Assembly (NCBI RefSeq): GCF_017545445.1 | Contig: NZ_JAFWOM010000078.1 | Span: 1-64,000, forward strand | Direction: 5' to 3' | DNA: 64,000 nt | Source of the DNA: Fibrobacter sp. | GTDB lineage: Bacteria > Fibrobacterota > Fibrobacteria > Fibrobacterales > Fibrobacteraceae | In this document: positions 36,874-46,236 of the stretch, piece by piece | How the letters are laid out: every line of letters begins with the position of its first letter | Position numbering within the stretch: position 1 is the first letter of the stretch | Made by a program: the position numbers and the translations under genes | Notes under the pieces: model-generated | The model's input: only the letters and a program-made list of their open reading frames with translations | Database searches by the model: none | Told to the model about the DNA's origin: nothing

Positions 36874-38967
36874 TTAAAACCCCTGGGTTAATGTTAATTT
36901 GTATTCTCGCCCCGGAGTTGGGAATGGAATATAGGGATTTCTATACGTTTCATCCGTCAAGTTCCGTAGCGCAAAAACAAGTCGTGTTTTTTCAAAAGGT
37001 GTGTAGCCAAGCGAAAAATGGTGCAAATCTACAGCAGGCTGCTTGATGCGATTCGCTCGGTCATCATAAATCTTGGTGCGGTATTCCGAAGTCCATGTAA
37101 AATCAAGATGATATGGCAAATCAAAACGAGCTTCGGCATAAAACGAACGCATCGGTTCATTCGGGAGTTGGTTGCCGTTGTAATAAGCATCATCGCTCCG
37201 GTCTTCTGCATTTTGGAATGTCGCACGCAAAACCACGGACAACCATTTTTTCGGTTTGCTTTCGAGTTCCGCTTCAAGCCCGCGCACATGCGATTCACCG
37301 ATATTGACCGGTTTCGAAAAACCTCCACTCACAAGCCAATAAATTCCATTATCCACATGCGTTTCAAAATATGTTGCACGAATTGCGGAATTGCTTTTCG
37401 GAATCATGTAATAGCCACCGACCTCAAAACGCAACGCCGATTCATCTTTCAAATCCGGATTCGACAGCATTCCAGGATAAACGCCATAAAGTTCCATCAG
37501 CTGCGGCATGCGAGCAAAGCGGCCAAAACTCAAACTGCCACCATACCGAGAATTCGACGCATCATAACGCACAAATCCACGTCCCGTCCAAGAAACACTT
37601 CGCGTATTTTCTGTTTTCAATGTTTTTGCCGTTGTCGGCTGTACAAACTTGCCTCCATGAACATCGTCCTTGACAATTGATGCCGACGCTTCACCACCAA
37701 CAGAAAAGTTTTTAACAACATCATAGGACACATCGCCAGAGACATTCGTCGCCACGCGCATCAAGTTCCATTTACTCGACGAAGTCCCTCGTTTTTCATA
37801 ATAGGCGGCGTCCATAGACAAACGCACATTGGCATCAAATCGTTCACCCGAATAATTCGCAACAACTTCTGGTACAAGGCTATAACCCGCAGTGCCATAT
37901 TCCTGCATTCCCGGCAAATCATAGCCCAAATGATCCAGCGGATAATAAGAATGCGACACCGCTTTTTCGAACTTGCCCGTCAGCGAAAATTCCAGCCAAA
38001 GCCAGCCCAGCAACTGCGGCAATTCCGCGCGATAAGTCGCTTGTGCAAATTCGCCTTTGTAGCCCGCCACCGCCGTCTGAGCGTCATCGCGTCCAGGATT
38101 TCCGCCTTCGGAGCGGCTAAAGTTAAAATTCAACGTCGAAAATACGCCATTTTCATGCAGAACGCGAGCTTTCACAAGGCCGGAATATTCCGTAAATTCT
38201 GCATTTTTACGTTTATCCGTGAAATCGTCATCGGGATTGTAAGGCGTTCCGTTTTGACTGCTGAATTCGTAATCGTTGTCGCTATGGCGAGCCGACAATG
38301 ACGCACTTACCGAGACGCTGTCCGTTAAACGAGAAAGCATCTGAGCCGCAGCTTCCCACGTGTTGTGGCTTCCATAGCTTAAAAGGATGCGGCCAGACTT
38401 TTTTTCGTCCGGATTGAGCACCGCTTCGGCAGGCTTTGAACCTTTGGTGATAAAATTAATCGCACCGCCGATTCCGCGACCGCCAAATTTTGCAGGCACG
38501 CGGTCTTTATAAACTTCAATCTTTTCAATTTGATTCAAGTCAATCGAACCGAAATCGACAGCACCGCCCGAAGCATCGTTCAGCGGAATTCCGTCCATGC
38601 AAACGACAATGTTCTTTGCAGAGACACCGCGAATGCTCACGGTCTGAAAACTCCCGACTCCGCCCTGACGCGTATATTGCACGCCCGGAAGCGACGCCAG
38701 AACCTCTGCCGCCGAAAGCGAGCGGCCTTCCCATGCTTCGGGTAAAACTTCGGCATAACTCGAAGACGCTTGCAACGGCTTTTCAGCACCGCTCGTTTCG
38801 TAAACCGACGATTCACCCAAGTCTTGAATAAATTCTTCGGACGAAGCAAAAACGCTTGCAAGCAGTACGACCGCGCACACGCGAACGCCTAAAGGACCGT
38901 AAATGCGACTGCACACAGTCAAACACCCACGCAACCGCGTGGCTATGCAAAGCGATGTCTTTCGCAC
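36874..38967 (-). CDS. btuB: TonB-dependent receptor, probable cobalamin transporter
   Basis: This 697-residue outer-membrane receptor has a plug domain (about 65-190) with VLASLPGVQYTRQGGVGSFQTVSIRGVSAKNIVV and GGAINFITKG, then a barrel ending in a C-terminal aromatic (TLTQGF). The annotated start is GTG 38967; the N-terminus is unusually long and Cys/Arg-rich, so the true start may be an internal GTG nearer the hydrophobic stretch VCAVVLLASVFAS. A classical TonB box is not evident. The riboswitch upstream identifies the likely substrate as a corrinoid. Confidence 0.85.
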   Translation of the reverse strand: MRKTSLCIATRLRGCLTVCSRIYGPLGVRVCAVVLLASVFASSEEFIQDLGESSVYETSGAEKPLQASSSYAEVLPEAWEGRSLSAAEVLASLPGVQYTRQGGVGSFQTVSIRGVSAKNIVVCMDGIPLNDASGGAVDFGSIDLNQIEKIEVYKDRVPAKFGGRGIGGAINFITKGSKPAEAVLNPDEKKSGRILLSYGSHNTWEAAAQMLSRLTDSVSVSASLSARHSDNDYEFSSQNGTPYNPDDDFTDKRKNAEFTEYSGLVKARVLHENGVFSTLNFNFSRSEGGNPGRDDAQTAVAGYKGEFAQATYRAELPQLLGWLWLEFSLTGKFEKAVSHSYYPLDHLGYDLPGMQEYGTAGYSLVPEVVANYSGERFDANVRLSMDAAYYEKRGTSSSKWNLMRVATNVSGDVSYDVVKNFSVGGEASASIVKDDVHGGKFVQPTTAKTLKTENTRSVSWTGRGFVRYDASNSRYGGSLSFGRFARMPQLMELYGVYPGMLSNPDLKDESALRFEVGGYYMIPKSNSAIRATYFETHVDNGIYWLVSGGFSKPVNIGESHVRGLEAELESKPKKWLSVVLRATFQNAEDRSDDAYYNGNQLPNEPMRSFYAEARFDLPYHLDFTWTSEYRTKIYDDRANRIKQPAVDLHHFSLGYTPFEKTRLVFALRNLTDETYRNPYIPFPTPGREYKLTLTQGF

Positions 38968-38981
38968 CGTTTAACAACCTA

Positions 38982-38996
38982 TGACGCAAAGCGTCT
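38982..38996 (-). promoter_or_regulatory. Expression-platform hairpin of the riboswitch
   Basis: GACGC-AAA-GCGTC forms just upstream of the AGG ribosome site and GTG start, so ligand binding may act on translation; no T-run follows, so termination is unlikely. Confidence 0.5.
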
Positions 38997-39000
38997 TTTA

Positions 39001-39186
39001 TGCCTTACAGTTCTTCTGGCTCGGGGATCGCTCTACTTCCAGCCCCTTCACACCCGCCTTTGTGGCAAGCATTGGTTTATGCTGGTTTCGTCCTCCCTTA
39101 CAGCGGCGAGACCGTTCCCGGCTTTCACGGGATTCTCTTATATCGCATCTTTGGCGAAACGATACAGCGTTTTACCGCATAAGGCA
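39001..39186 (-). ncRNA. Cobalamin riboswitch
   Basis: On the minus strand, closing stem TGCCTTA/TAAGGCA brackets class features: ATCCCGTGAAAGCCGGGAACGG, then CTCGCCGCTGTAAGGGAGGACGAAACC (core and its Cys-like Cbl contact), GCCACAAAGGCGGGTGTGAAGG, and the 3' block GAGCCAGAAGAACTG. These match the order of conserved cobalamin-riboswitch elements (about 186 nt). It precedes the BtuB-like gene, the expected target. Confidence 0.85.
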
Positions 39187-39224
39187 AATTCAACGAAAAA
39201 TATAGCAATCTTCTAGGAATTTCG

Positions 39225-40961
39225 TTAATCCAGTCCAGAAAGCATCGACCGCCGATAAACCCCATTGCGGAAGGTTTCTTCTTTTTTGCTGATATAGTCG
39301 GCGCGTTCCGTAGCATCCATTTCGCGGGATTCAAACCCAGCCATATCTTCTTGAATCCGCAAGCCGCTCGTCTGCGAAACAGGCAGATACTCATCCCAAT
39401 GCACATCAACATTGTAACTACGGCCATCACCTCCGCGTACACGAACGCTCTCGACACGGTCTTCTGTCCTATAGCCGTAAGCAGTCACTTCAATTTGAGA
39501 GGTCGCATCGCTGTTTCGGCTTTCCGTTGTCTTTAATATCGAGTGCGTGACGCAATCAGGATGTTTAAACTTTTCATCGCCATAAAAATTCGCAATAGCC
39601 TCATGTTCCCAGAAACAAGAACGATAATTTTCTTTTATACCGTAAATATTTTCGTGCGTACGGGTTTGCTGATAAAGCGGAATTGCAAGGAGCGGAGCAA
39701 AAGCAAAATAAAGTGCCCTGAAATATTCCTGATTATACATCATGAATTTTTGACGGGATTGTTCAACGCTGTAGCTTTTGTAACGTTCTGGATTGTTATC
39801 CAGTTCAAGATTATCCAAATGTATGGCCTTAACGCAATTCACTTTATTCAATTTATCAAAACTAAAATCATCACCATAGCCTTCCGTTTTATTCCGCATG
39901 ATTTCTAGCATTTGCGTTTGCGCGATAGGGGTAAACAGCAAGCGGTATTCCACTTCGTTATTACGGTCCATGGTATTGAACAAAGTTTCAAAATCGCGAT
40001 TCGGCATCATGGTGTATTGCGATTCATCTTCGAGATTACGAGAGAACTTTTCTAGTTTTTTGCGTTCCGCGTTCTTGCTCAATTTACCCCAAAAAGTATT
40101 TTCTTTATTTGCAAGCCCAGAGCAGTTCCGATGGAAAACGAGATTGGGAGCCGCATCGCATCCATAAATGAGGAATGTTTCAACAAAATATTCAGGATAA
40201 GGTTTTACAACTTCGGCATCAAGCGTTTCGGTTTTTCTATATGAATTCTTTCCGTCCCTCACCCAATAAGAAATTTTTCTGGAGCCATGATATGTCATTT
40301 CGCCCCATTGCATGCTCATCGTACGGCCAAGAATGAACGGATTACCATTGATTTCACCGCTATGCGTAAACAGAACAGATTTATCCTGATTAAACAAGTC
40401 ATCCCAGCCAAATTGGGCGTAAAGATCACTCAATCGACCCTTGGTAAAAAACGGGTCAAAATGTATGCGAGGGACAGTCTTTGAAATCATGCGCACCGTA
40501 ATATCCCAATCGAACAATCTGTTCAATGGACGCATTTGTTCCCACGCAATTTCCTTGTTTTTCTCGACGGACGCTTGTTCTTCTTGAAGTTCTTTTTTTG
40601 CGGAATTTTTTCTAGGCTTTATCACGCGGAAAAGAACAACGAGTGAAATCACAACTCCTGCAACAAGAGCCAAAATATAGCGGTAGAGGGCTTCGCCATA
40701 ACAGTAGATTCCTGCTACAACGCAGCCAATAACAATAAGCCAAAGAACGACTTGCCAAAAGCTCAGCTTTGCAATGCGTTTTTCCAACGCATCAATAATC
40801 TGCTCCAAAGAATTTATTTTATTTACAATTTCTTTGTTAGCTTCGACATCAAGCCCTGAATGCTTTAGCAAATCTTCAAAAGTTTGTTCCGCGACTTCTT
40901 TAAACTTGTCGCGGAACTCCGAACGGAACTTTTGTACTGGATTATAGACGTCTTCAATCAA
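39225..40961 (-). CDS. LemA-linked membrane protein of unknown function
   Basis: This 578-residue protein has a coiled N-terminal segment (about 1-65), two transmembrane helices (about 67-110) and a large cytosolic or external domain with no motif I can name. The start is TTG 40961 and no ribosome site is clear, so the N-terminus is uncertain. It follows LemA by 26 nt. LemA genes are often next to large DUF3137-like or similar proteins, and this topology fits that pairing. Confidence 0.6.
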   Translation of the reverse strand: MIEDVYNPVQKFRSEFRDKFKEVAEQTFEDLLKHSGLDVEANKEIVNKINSLEQIIDALEKRIAKLSFWQVVLWLIVIGCVVAGIYCYGEALYRYILALVAGVVISLVVLFRVIKPRKNSAKKELQEEQASVEKNKEIAWEQMRPLNRLFDWDITVRMISKTVPRIHFDPFFTKGRLSDLYAQFGWDDLFNQDKSVLFTHSGEINGNPFILGRTMSMQWGEMTYHGSRKISYWVRDGKNSYRKTETLDAEVVKPYPEYFVETFLIYGCDAAPNLVFHRNCSGLANKENTFWGKLSKNAERKKLEKFSRNLEDESQYTMMPNRDFETLFNTMDRNNEVEYRLLFTPIAQTQMLEIMRNKTEGYGDDFSFDKLNKVNCVKAIHLDNLELDNNPERYKSYSVEQSRQKFMMYNQEYFRALYFAFAPLLAIPLYQQTRTHENIYGIKENYRSCFWEHEAIANFYGDEKFKHPDCVTHSILKTTESRNSDATSQIEVTAYGYRTEDRVESVRVRGGDGRSYNVDVHWDEYLPVSQTSGLRIQEDMAGFESREMDATERADYISKKEETFRNGVYRRSMLSGLD

Positions 40962-40987
40962 TGGACAAACCCGAATCTAACATGCGA

Positions 40988-41650
40988 TTAGAAAAATGTT
41001 TCTCTTGCACGAGCCTTGATGGCTGCAGATGCTGTAAACGGGATTCTCGTGGTGTAATGAGCACGGGCGGCGACAATCTGCTTGGTCGGCCAAGAGAACA
41101 CATCGGTATTCCACTGAAGCACGGTATCGTTGTAAAGGGCACGGGCCGCCGTGATTTCTTTTTGCAAATAGCTGTTCTGCTGCATGGCATCGGCGATGGC
41201 GCTGTGAGCCTTAAGATCCGGGTAATTTTCGACCTGCGGGAACAAACGCGCAAAGGAAGCGTCAAGTTGATTAGCAACTTGGTTACGGGCCGCATCGGGC
41301 ATCACGCCACCACGGTATGCGGCGACCGTTTTCATCACGTCCTTGTCAAGATCGATAGCCTTATTGACAAGCCCGGCCACGTTTTGCAAAATCTGCACGC
41401 GCTGTTCCAAATAGTTGTCTATCTGCGAAGCTTCGCTCTGTAATTTCTGCTGCAACTGCTGGAAGTAGTTTTTTGCGCCAATCTTCATGAACAAGAAGAT
41501 AACGCCAGGTATAATTCCGCACACCCAAAGAAGGATTTCGAATATGAGCGAACCCACACCGACTTTCACAGGAAGTTGTTTTTCGATGACGTTGATGTCG
41601 CGACCTTCCGTATTCACTGGGCCTGTCAACTCGTCTAATTCATTTGCCAT
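40988..41650 (-). CDS. lemA: LemA family protein
   Basis: The 220-residue protein has one N-terminal transmembrane helix (about 32-55) followed by the LemA helical domain: QQLQQKLQSEASQIDNYLEQRVQILQNVAGLV, the typical AYRGG segment, LDASFARLFPQVENYPDLKA and YNDTVLQWNTDVFSWP. The LemA function is not established; it is probably a membrane-anchored scaffold. ATG 41650 follows AAGGAG. Confidence 0.9.
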   Translation of the reverse strand: MANELDELTGPVNTEGRDINVIEKQLPVKVGVGSLIFEILLWVCGIIPGVIFLFMKIGAKNYFQQLQQKLQSEASQIDNYLEQRVQILQNVAGLVNKAIDLDKDVMKTVAAYRGGVMPDAARNQVANQLDASFARLFPQVENYPDLKAHSAIADAMQQNSYLQKEITAARALYNDTVLQWNTDVFSWPTKQIVAARAHYTTRIPFTASAAIKARARETFF

Positions 41651-41751
41651 GCTTTTCTCCTTGATGAATTCTAAAATGGGGATAAATTCTACTCGTTAAT
41701 ATAGATAAAACAAAAATATTTTCCGCAAGGTTCCCTCCCTGCGAGGACAAT

Positions 41752-42657
41752 TTACTTGTGTTTCCATTCTGCAAGCACCATGCCGGCAACAATGGCGACC
41801 GCACCCGCAATGGCAACCGACGTAATGTGTTCCCCAAGCGCGATAACGGCGGTAATAATCGTCACCATCGGAATCGCATAAATGTAATTGCTTGCGAGGA
41901 CGGTCCCGATTTTTTCAAGAACCTTGTTCCACACGAGATATCCACACAGCGACGAGAACACCGTAAGGCAAAGGAAATTGAATGCGACGACAGGTTCTGC
42001 AAAATTCTGCCATGGTACAGACTTTTCCGTCTCCGTAAGCATTACAAGAATCGACGAAAGCGCCCCGTAAAAGAACATCTTGCGAGACATGAACAACGTA
42101 GAATATATTCCATTGAGTTTGCGAAGAATCAACGAATAAACAGTCCACATGCACGCAGAGCCAAAAGCAAGCAAATCACCCACGGGCGAAAGTTTTAGAA
42201 TAAACTTTCCGTTCAGCACCACAAGCACCATGCCAATAAACGTAATCACGCACCCGAGAATCTGCCGTTTGCAAAGGCGTTCGCTCTTGTAAATAAGACC
42301 ACCAAAAATCATAATCAACAACGGATTCGTGCAGACAATGAGCGACACGTTGCTCGACGGCGAAATCGAGAGCGCCGTATTTTCCGCCCAAAAATAAAGT
42401 GTGCACCCCGTCAGTCCGCAAATAAACAAAATCAATTCGTGCTTCCAATTCTCGCAGCGGAAACGCTTGTGCGAAATCGCGAGGAGCAAAAAATACGTCA
42501 CCACAAAACGCAGCGTGAAAATCTGCACCGCCGAAAAATCGTGGTTCAAAAGCACCTTCGTGCTCACGAAACTCGTGCCCCAAAAGGCGACAGTCACAAT
42601 CGCGAGCAAATGCCAAAAGGCTAAACCGTGAGAAGGTGTTGCAGAAATCGATTTCAT
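41752..42657 (-). CDS. EamA/DMT-family exporter
   Basis: This 301-residue protein has ten predicted transmembrane helices in two EamA repeats, with WGTSFVSTKVLL in the first and LVWNKVLEKIGTVLASNYIYAIPMVTIITA in the second. ATG 42657 is preferred over the TTG nine bases upstream. Family members export amino acids and metabolites; the substrate is unknown. It appears monocistronic. Confidence 0.8.
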   Translation of the reverse strand: MKSISATPSHGLAFWHLLAIVTVAFWGTSFVSTKVLLNHDFSAVQIFTLRFVVTYFLLLAISHKRFRCENWKHELILFICGLTGCTLYFWAENTALSISPSSNVSLIVCTNPLLIMIFGGLIYKSERLCKRQILGCVITFIGMVLVVLNGKFILKLSPVGDLLAFGSACMWTVYSLILRKLNGIYSTLFMSRKMFFYGALSSILVMLTETEKSVPWQNFAEPVVAFNFLCLTVFSSLCGYLVWNKVLEKIGTVLASNYIYAIPMVTIITAVIALGEHITSVAIAGAVAIVAGMVLAEWKHK

Positions 42658-42744
42658 CAACCGCAAAGATAGAAAAACTTTCTATTCCAAATGCAAAAGG
42701 CCAGCCCACAGACGAGCCAGCCTTCTTTTTAAAACCGCGATATC

Positions 42745-43248
42745 TTATTTAGTCTTCGAGGCTTTTTTCTTTGTCTTCTTGGCCGATTTCTTGGCAGCAG
42801 CATTTGCCTTGATAGCCTTTTGGACATCCTTCTGCATTGCAATCGAAACCTTGTTCAGATTGGTGCTGAAGGTCTTCAACATGTTAAACATCCACTTTTC
42901 GTGAATAAGTCCGTTCCTGCCATCACCTATCTTACCCTTTATTTTGGGCATTTCCGCGAGTTTGACGACCACCGGCTTGAAATTGTAAGCTTCCTTGACT
43001 GATTCGCCCAGCGCGTTCATCGATTCAGCAATAATCTGCATATGTTTGAAAACTTCCCCTTCAAACGGCAATCCTATTGTAGGATTCGGGAACGGGAACG
43101 GAATTGGAGTCGGATCTACCGGTGGCAAATTCGGAACCGGCTTTATAGGATCAGTCGGTCTCGGCCTATCCGGTATAGGCTTAACTGGACGTATTTTAGA
43201 TGCAGAGACTTTTTTTTCTGCTTTTTTTGAAGTAGTTTTTTTCGCCAT
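42745..43248 (-). CDS. Pro/Lys-rich protein paired with a radical SAM enzyme
   Basis: This 167-residue protein has a Lys-rich start (MAKKTTSKKAEKK), a proline-rich section (about 20-62: PIPDRPRPTDPIKPVPNLPP and PFPFPNPTIGLPF), a central predicted helical part and a Lys/Ala-rich tail (KKSAKKTKKKASKTK). It contains no cysteine. AAGGAAGG precedes the start, 20 nt downstream of a radical SAM/SPASM gene, so the two form an operon and the protein may be the enzyme's substrate. I recognise no family; a nucleic-acid-binding role from the histone-like tails is an alternative. Confidence 0.6.
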   Translation of the reverse strand: MAKKTTSKKAEKKVSASKIRPVKPIPDRPRPTDPIKPVPNLPPVDPTPIPFPFPNPTIGLPFEGEVFKHMQIIAESMNALGESVKEAYNFKPVVVKLAEMPKIKGKIGDGRNGLIHEKWMFNMLKTFSTNLNKVSIAMQKDVQKAIKANAAAKKSAKKTKKKASKTK

Positions 43249-43268
43249 TTTTCCTTCCTTGTTGATTG

Positions 43269-44381
43269 TTAAAAAAGCTCTCCTAAAGACTGACGTTTCG
43301 CCAAGACTTCATCACAAATGGAAGTCAGCATGCGTTCATGGGCGCACACTTCTGGAGAGATTCCATAAATTGAACCTGTCGTATAATACGAGGTACAGCC
43401 ACACTCATGGCCAGAGCAACGATATCGAATTGAACATCCTTTGCATTCCGGCTTTTCATACTTTAAAAAATGGCAAATATCTTTCGCGACCGCCCCTGTA
43501 AAGATGCGATTTTTCTTGTCGAGGACATTGCCCAGCACATACTTAGCGTCTTTTTTACTTGTGATGAATCGACTGCAAGGGAATACATTGCCATTCGCGG
43601 CCACGCCAATAGCCCCCTTGAATATAGAACAGCCGTTTTCTCTCTGCCGCGCATTAAGCAGCCGATACGAGATTTTATCTTGAATAGCCCCTAAATAAAC
43701 ATCCTTGCCCTGCTTTCTAAATTTGAGCCAAAGTAAGGCCATTTTTTGGTATTCAAGCGATAAGGCGGCCATATCTACGTCAGTCCATTGACCGTCGAAA
43801 TCTGGAGCTGCCACTAAATTGGTAAAACCTTGATCGAGAATCCACTTGACCGAATTGAACAAGCCCCGCACATGCTTTCGTGTAATCACCGAAAGAACGG
43901 TCGCGTTCATCTCTACAAATGTCGGGATATTACTGGCAATGTCGCCAAAGCTCCCCTTGCCATTCACTTTTTTGCGGGATATATTGTGCTTTCTTTCTGG
44001 GCCATCTAACGAAAGGAAAATCTGAATTTTTTCTTTTTTCAAAAAATCAAAAATTTCTTCTGTCGCAAGCGTTCCATTCGTATTCACAAAAAAACTCAAC
44101 TGAAAATCTTTTGGCAACTCGCTACGGTGATTCTTGACCATTGATTTTGCTAGCTTTACACCTTTTTTTATAGCATCCATTCGTAAAAGTGGTTCACCGC
44201 CAAAAAATGTTATATTTAAAAAGTTTTGCTTAAGTTCAATAGTCCGCTCGAAAGCCACGCGCAGTGCTGCTTCTAGCACTTCATCACTCATATCCATTAT
44301 TCGGTCTATTTGGCTTTCTCTATAATAACAATAGCTACAGCGAAGATTGCACCGTTCTGTTAAACTCAGTAATAAATTCAT
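43269..44381 (-). CDS. Radical SAM/SPASM protein (peptide or sulfatase maturase type)
   Basis: This 370-residue protein has the radical SAM motif CNLRCSYCYY at about residue 12, the GGEPLL and NTNGT motifs, and a C-terminal SPASM region whose cysteines (GNVFPCSRF, CKGCSIRYRCSGHECGC and SPEVCAHE) would hold two auxiliary clusters. Anaerobic sulfatase-maturing enzymes and many RiPP maturases share this layout. No sulfatase is nearby, and the Pro/Lys-rich gene follows at once, so a protein or peptide modification role is likely. ATG 44381 is preferred to GTG 44384. Confidence 0.8.
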   Translation of the reverse strand: MNLLLSLTERCNLRCSYCYYRESQIDRIMDMSDEVLEAALRVAFERTIELKQNFLNITFFGGEPLLRMDAIKKGVKLAKSMVKNHRSELPKDFQLSFFVNTNGTLATEEIFDFLKKEKIQIFLSLDGPERKHNISRKKVNGKGSFGDIASNIPTFVEMNATVLSVITRKHVRGLFNSVKWILDQGFTNLVAAPDFDGQWTDVDMAALSLEYQKMALLWLKFRKQGKDVYLGAIQDKISYRLLNARQRENGCSIFKGAIGVAANGNVFPCSRFITSKKDAKYVLGNVLDKKNRIFTGAVAKDICHFLKYEKPECKGCSIRYRCSGHECGCTSYYTTGSIYGISPEVCAHERMLTSICDEVLAKRQSLGELF

Positions 44382-44672
44382 CACTCCCCATATAAATGTT
44401 TACATACAATAATATAATACATTTAATATTACATGATATGTAAAATTTTATTCATTCATATAAACGTTAAAAAAATCACATAAAACATTTTTTCAATCAT
44501 CTAAACGACACCAAATACTTTCACACTCATTATCAAAAAAAACACAGATTCTACATAAATTAATTTTTTAAATAAAAAACTCGCTTCCATTCCAAAAAGC
44601 AACCTATTCTATCCATTGTTTATCTTTTCAAATCCAGCATAAAAAAAATTAAAGAGCCAAATTCCATTATTG

Positions 44673-44691
44673 TTATAGATTTTTTCTATCG
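44673..44691. promoter_or_regulatory. MET-box-like palindrome E
   Basis: TTATAGATTTTTTCTATCG: left arm perfect, right arm CTAT correct in four of six. It lies about 70 nt upstream of the -35 element of metY. Confidence 0.5.
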
Positions 44692-44760
44692 CCAACTATA
44701 ATTTTTAGCTAATAATGAACTTATTTTTCGTAAAAGTTCCATTTTCAAAATACATTTCCA

Positions 44761-44789
44761 TAGACCATGCTATAGAATCTAACTATATT
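44761..44789 (+). promoter_or_regulatory. Predicted metY promoter
   Basis: TAGACC (44761-44766), 17-nt spacer and TATATT (44784-44789). Confidence 0.4.
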
Positions 44790-44824
44790 ACACAACATAA
44801 AAATTTTATAAAGGATCCCACAAA

Positions 44825-46102
44825 ATGTCCAAAATCGAAACTCTTTGCATTCAGGGCGGTTGGCAGCCGAAAAACGGCGAACCGCGCGTTCTCCCCATCT
44901 ACCAGAGCACCACTTTCAAGTACGAAACGACCAATGACATGGCCGACTTGTTCGACCTGAAGGCTTCCGGCTACTTCTACACCCGTCTGCAGAACCCGAC
45001 CAACGACGCTGTCGCTAACAAGATCGCCGCTCTCGAAGGTGGTGTTGCAGCCATGCTCACGAGTTCCGGTCAGGCCGCAAACTTCTACGCTGTTTTCAAC
45101 ATCTGCGAAGCTGGCGACCACTTCATCAGCACATCCGCCATTTACGGCGGTACGAGCAACCTCTTCTCCGTCACGATGAAGAAGCTCGGCATCGAATGCA
45201 CGTTTGTCGATCAGGATGCCTCTGACGAAGAAATTGAAAAGGCTTTCCGCCCGAACACCAAGTGCCTCTTCGGCGAAACAGTCGCCAACCCAGCTGGCAA
45301 GGTCTTGGACCTCAAGCGCTTTGCTGATCTCGCCCACAAGCACGGCGTTCCGATGATTGTCGACAACACCTTCCCGACCCCGATTCTCTGCCGTCCGATC
45401 GAATTCGGCGTTGACATCGTGACCCACTCCACAACCAAGTACATGGACGGCCACGCCATGGCAGTCGGTGGCTGCATCGTCGATAGCGGCAACTTCGATT
45501 GGGAAGCAAACCATGACCGTTTCAAGGGCCTCACCGAACCGGATCCGAGCTACCACGGCCTCGCCTACACGAAGGCTTTCGGCAAGGGTGCTTACATCAC
45601 GAAGGCCACCGCACAGCTCATGCGCGATTTCGGTTCTATCCAGTCTCCGCAGAACGCATTCCTCCTGAACGTCGGTCTCGAAACCTTGCACCTCCGCATG
45701 CCGCGTCACTGCGAAAATGCTCTCGCCTGTGCCAAGTTCCTCAAGAACCACCCGAAGGTGGCTTGGGTCAACTATGCCGGCCTCGAAGGCGACAAGTACT
45801 ATGAACTCGCACAGAAGCAGTTCAAGGGTGGCCTCCCGTGCGGCGTTCTCACCTTCGGCATCAAGGGCGGCCGTGAAAAGTCCATCCAGTTCATGGACAG
45901 CCTCAAGATGATTTGCATCGTGACCCACGTGGCCGACGCCCGCAGCTGCGTGCTGCACCCGGCAAGCCACACGCACCGCCAGCTCAGCGACGAACAGCTC
46001 ATCGAAGCAGGCGTTGCACCGGACTTGATCCGCTTCAGCGTCGGTATCGAAAATGTCGAAGACATCATTGCCGACTTGACGCAAGCTTTGGACAAAGTCT
46101 AA
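44825..46102 (+). CDS. metY: O-acetylhomoserine sulfhydrylase
   Basis: The 425-residue length and sequence are those of O-acetylhomoserine aminocarboxypropyltransferase: RVLPIYQSTTFKYE, YTRLQNPTND, PLP lysine K205 in THSTTKYMDGHA, and HVADARSCVLHPASHTHRQL. It adds sulfide or methanethiol to O-acetylhomoserine, giving homocysteine or methionine directly. This would be the natural acceptor for methanethiol from a methylthio-alkane reductase. Codon choice is strongly GC-ending and biased (CTC, GGC, AAG, AAC), unlike most neighbours, suggesting high expression. Confidence 0.95.
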   Translation: MSKIETLCIQGGWQPKNGEPRVLPIYQSTTFKYETTNDMADLFDLKASGYFYTRLQNPTNDAVANKIAALEGGVAAMLTSSGQAANFYAVFNICEAGDHFISTSAIYGGTSNLFSVTMKKLGIECTFVDQDASDEEIEKAFRPNTKCLFGETVANPAGKVLDLKRFADLAHKHGVPMIVDNTFPTPILCRPIEFGVDIVTHSTTKYMDGHAMAVGGCIVDSGNFDWEANHDRFKGLTEPDPSYHGLAYTKAFGKGAYITKATAQLMRDFGSIQSPQNAFLLNVGLETLHLRMPRHCENALACAKFLKNHPKVAWVNYAGLEGDKYYELAQKQFKGGLPCGVLTFGIKGGREKSIQFMDSLKMICIVTHVADARSCVLHPASHTHRQLSDEQLIEAGVAPDLIRFSVGIENVEDIIADLTQALDKV

Positions 46103-46128
46103 ACCTTTGCATTTCTATATACCAAAAA

Positions 46129-46157
46129 CGGCACCGATCAACCGGTGTCGTTTTCTT
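46129..46157 (+). terminator. metY terminator
   Basis: CGGCACCG (46129-46136) pairs with CGGTGTCG (46143-46150), one G-U pair, followed by a T-rich tail. Confidence 0.75.
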
Positions 46158-46176
46158 ATCTTGTCCTCGTACAACT

Positions 46177-46202
46177 AAAAAAGCCACGATTTCTCGTGGC
46201 TT
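46177..46202 (-). terminator. Terminator of the leftward lipoprotein gene
   Basis: Perfect stem AAGCCACGA/TCGTGGCTT with four-base loop; the flanking A-run (46177-46182) gives the U-tract on the minus strand. Confidence 0.8.
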
Positions 46203-46236
46203 CCTTCCTCCTCTTCCATATTAACAATTCATATTA

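Larger units (their letters stand above)
44382..44824. other. AT-rich divergent region upstream of metY
   Basis: No gene seen. It carries palindrome E, the metY promoter and long A/T tracts, and divides the radical SAM operon (leftward) from metY (rightward). Confidence 0.5.
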
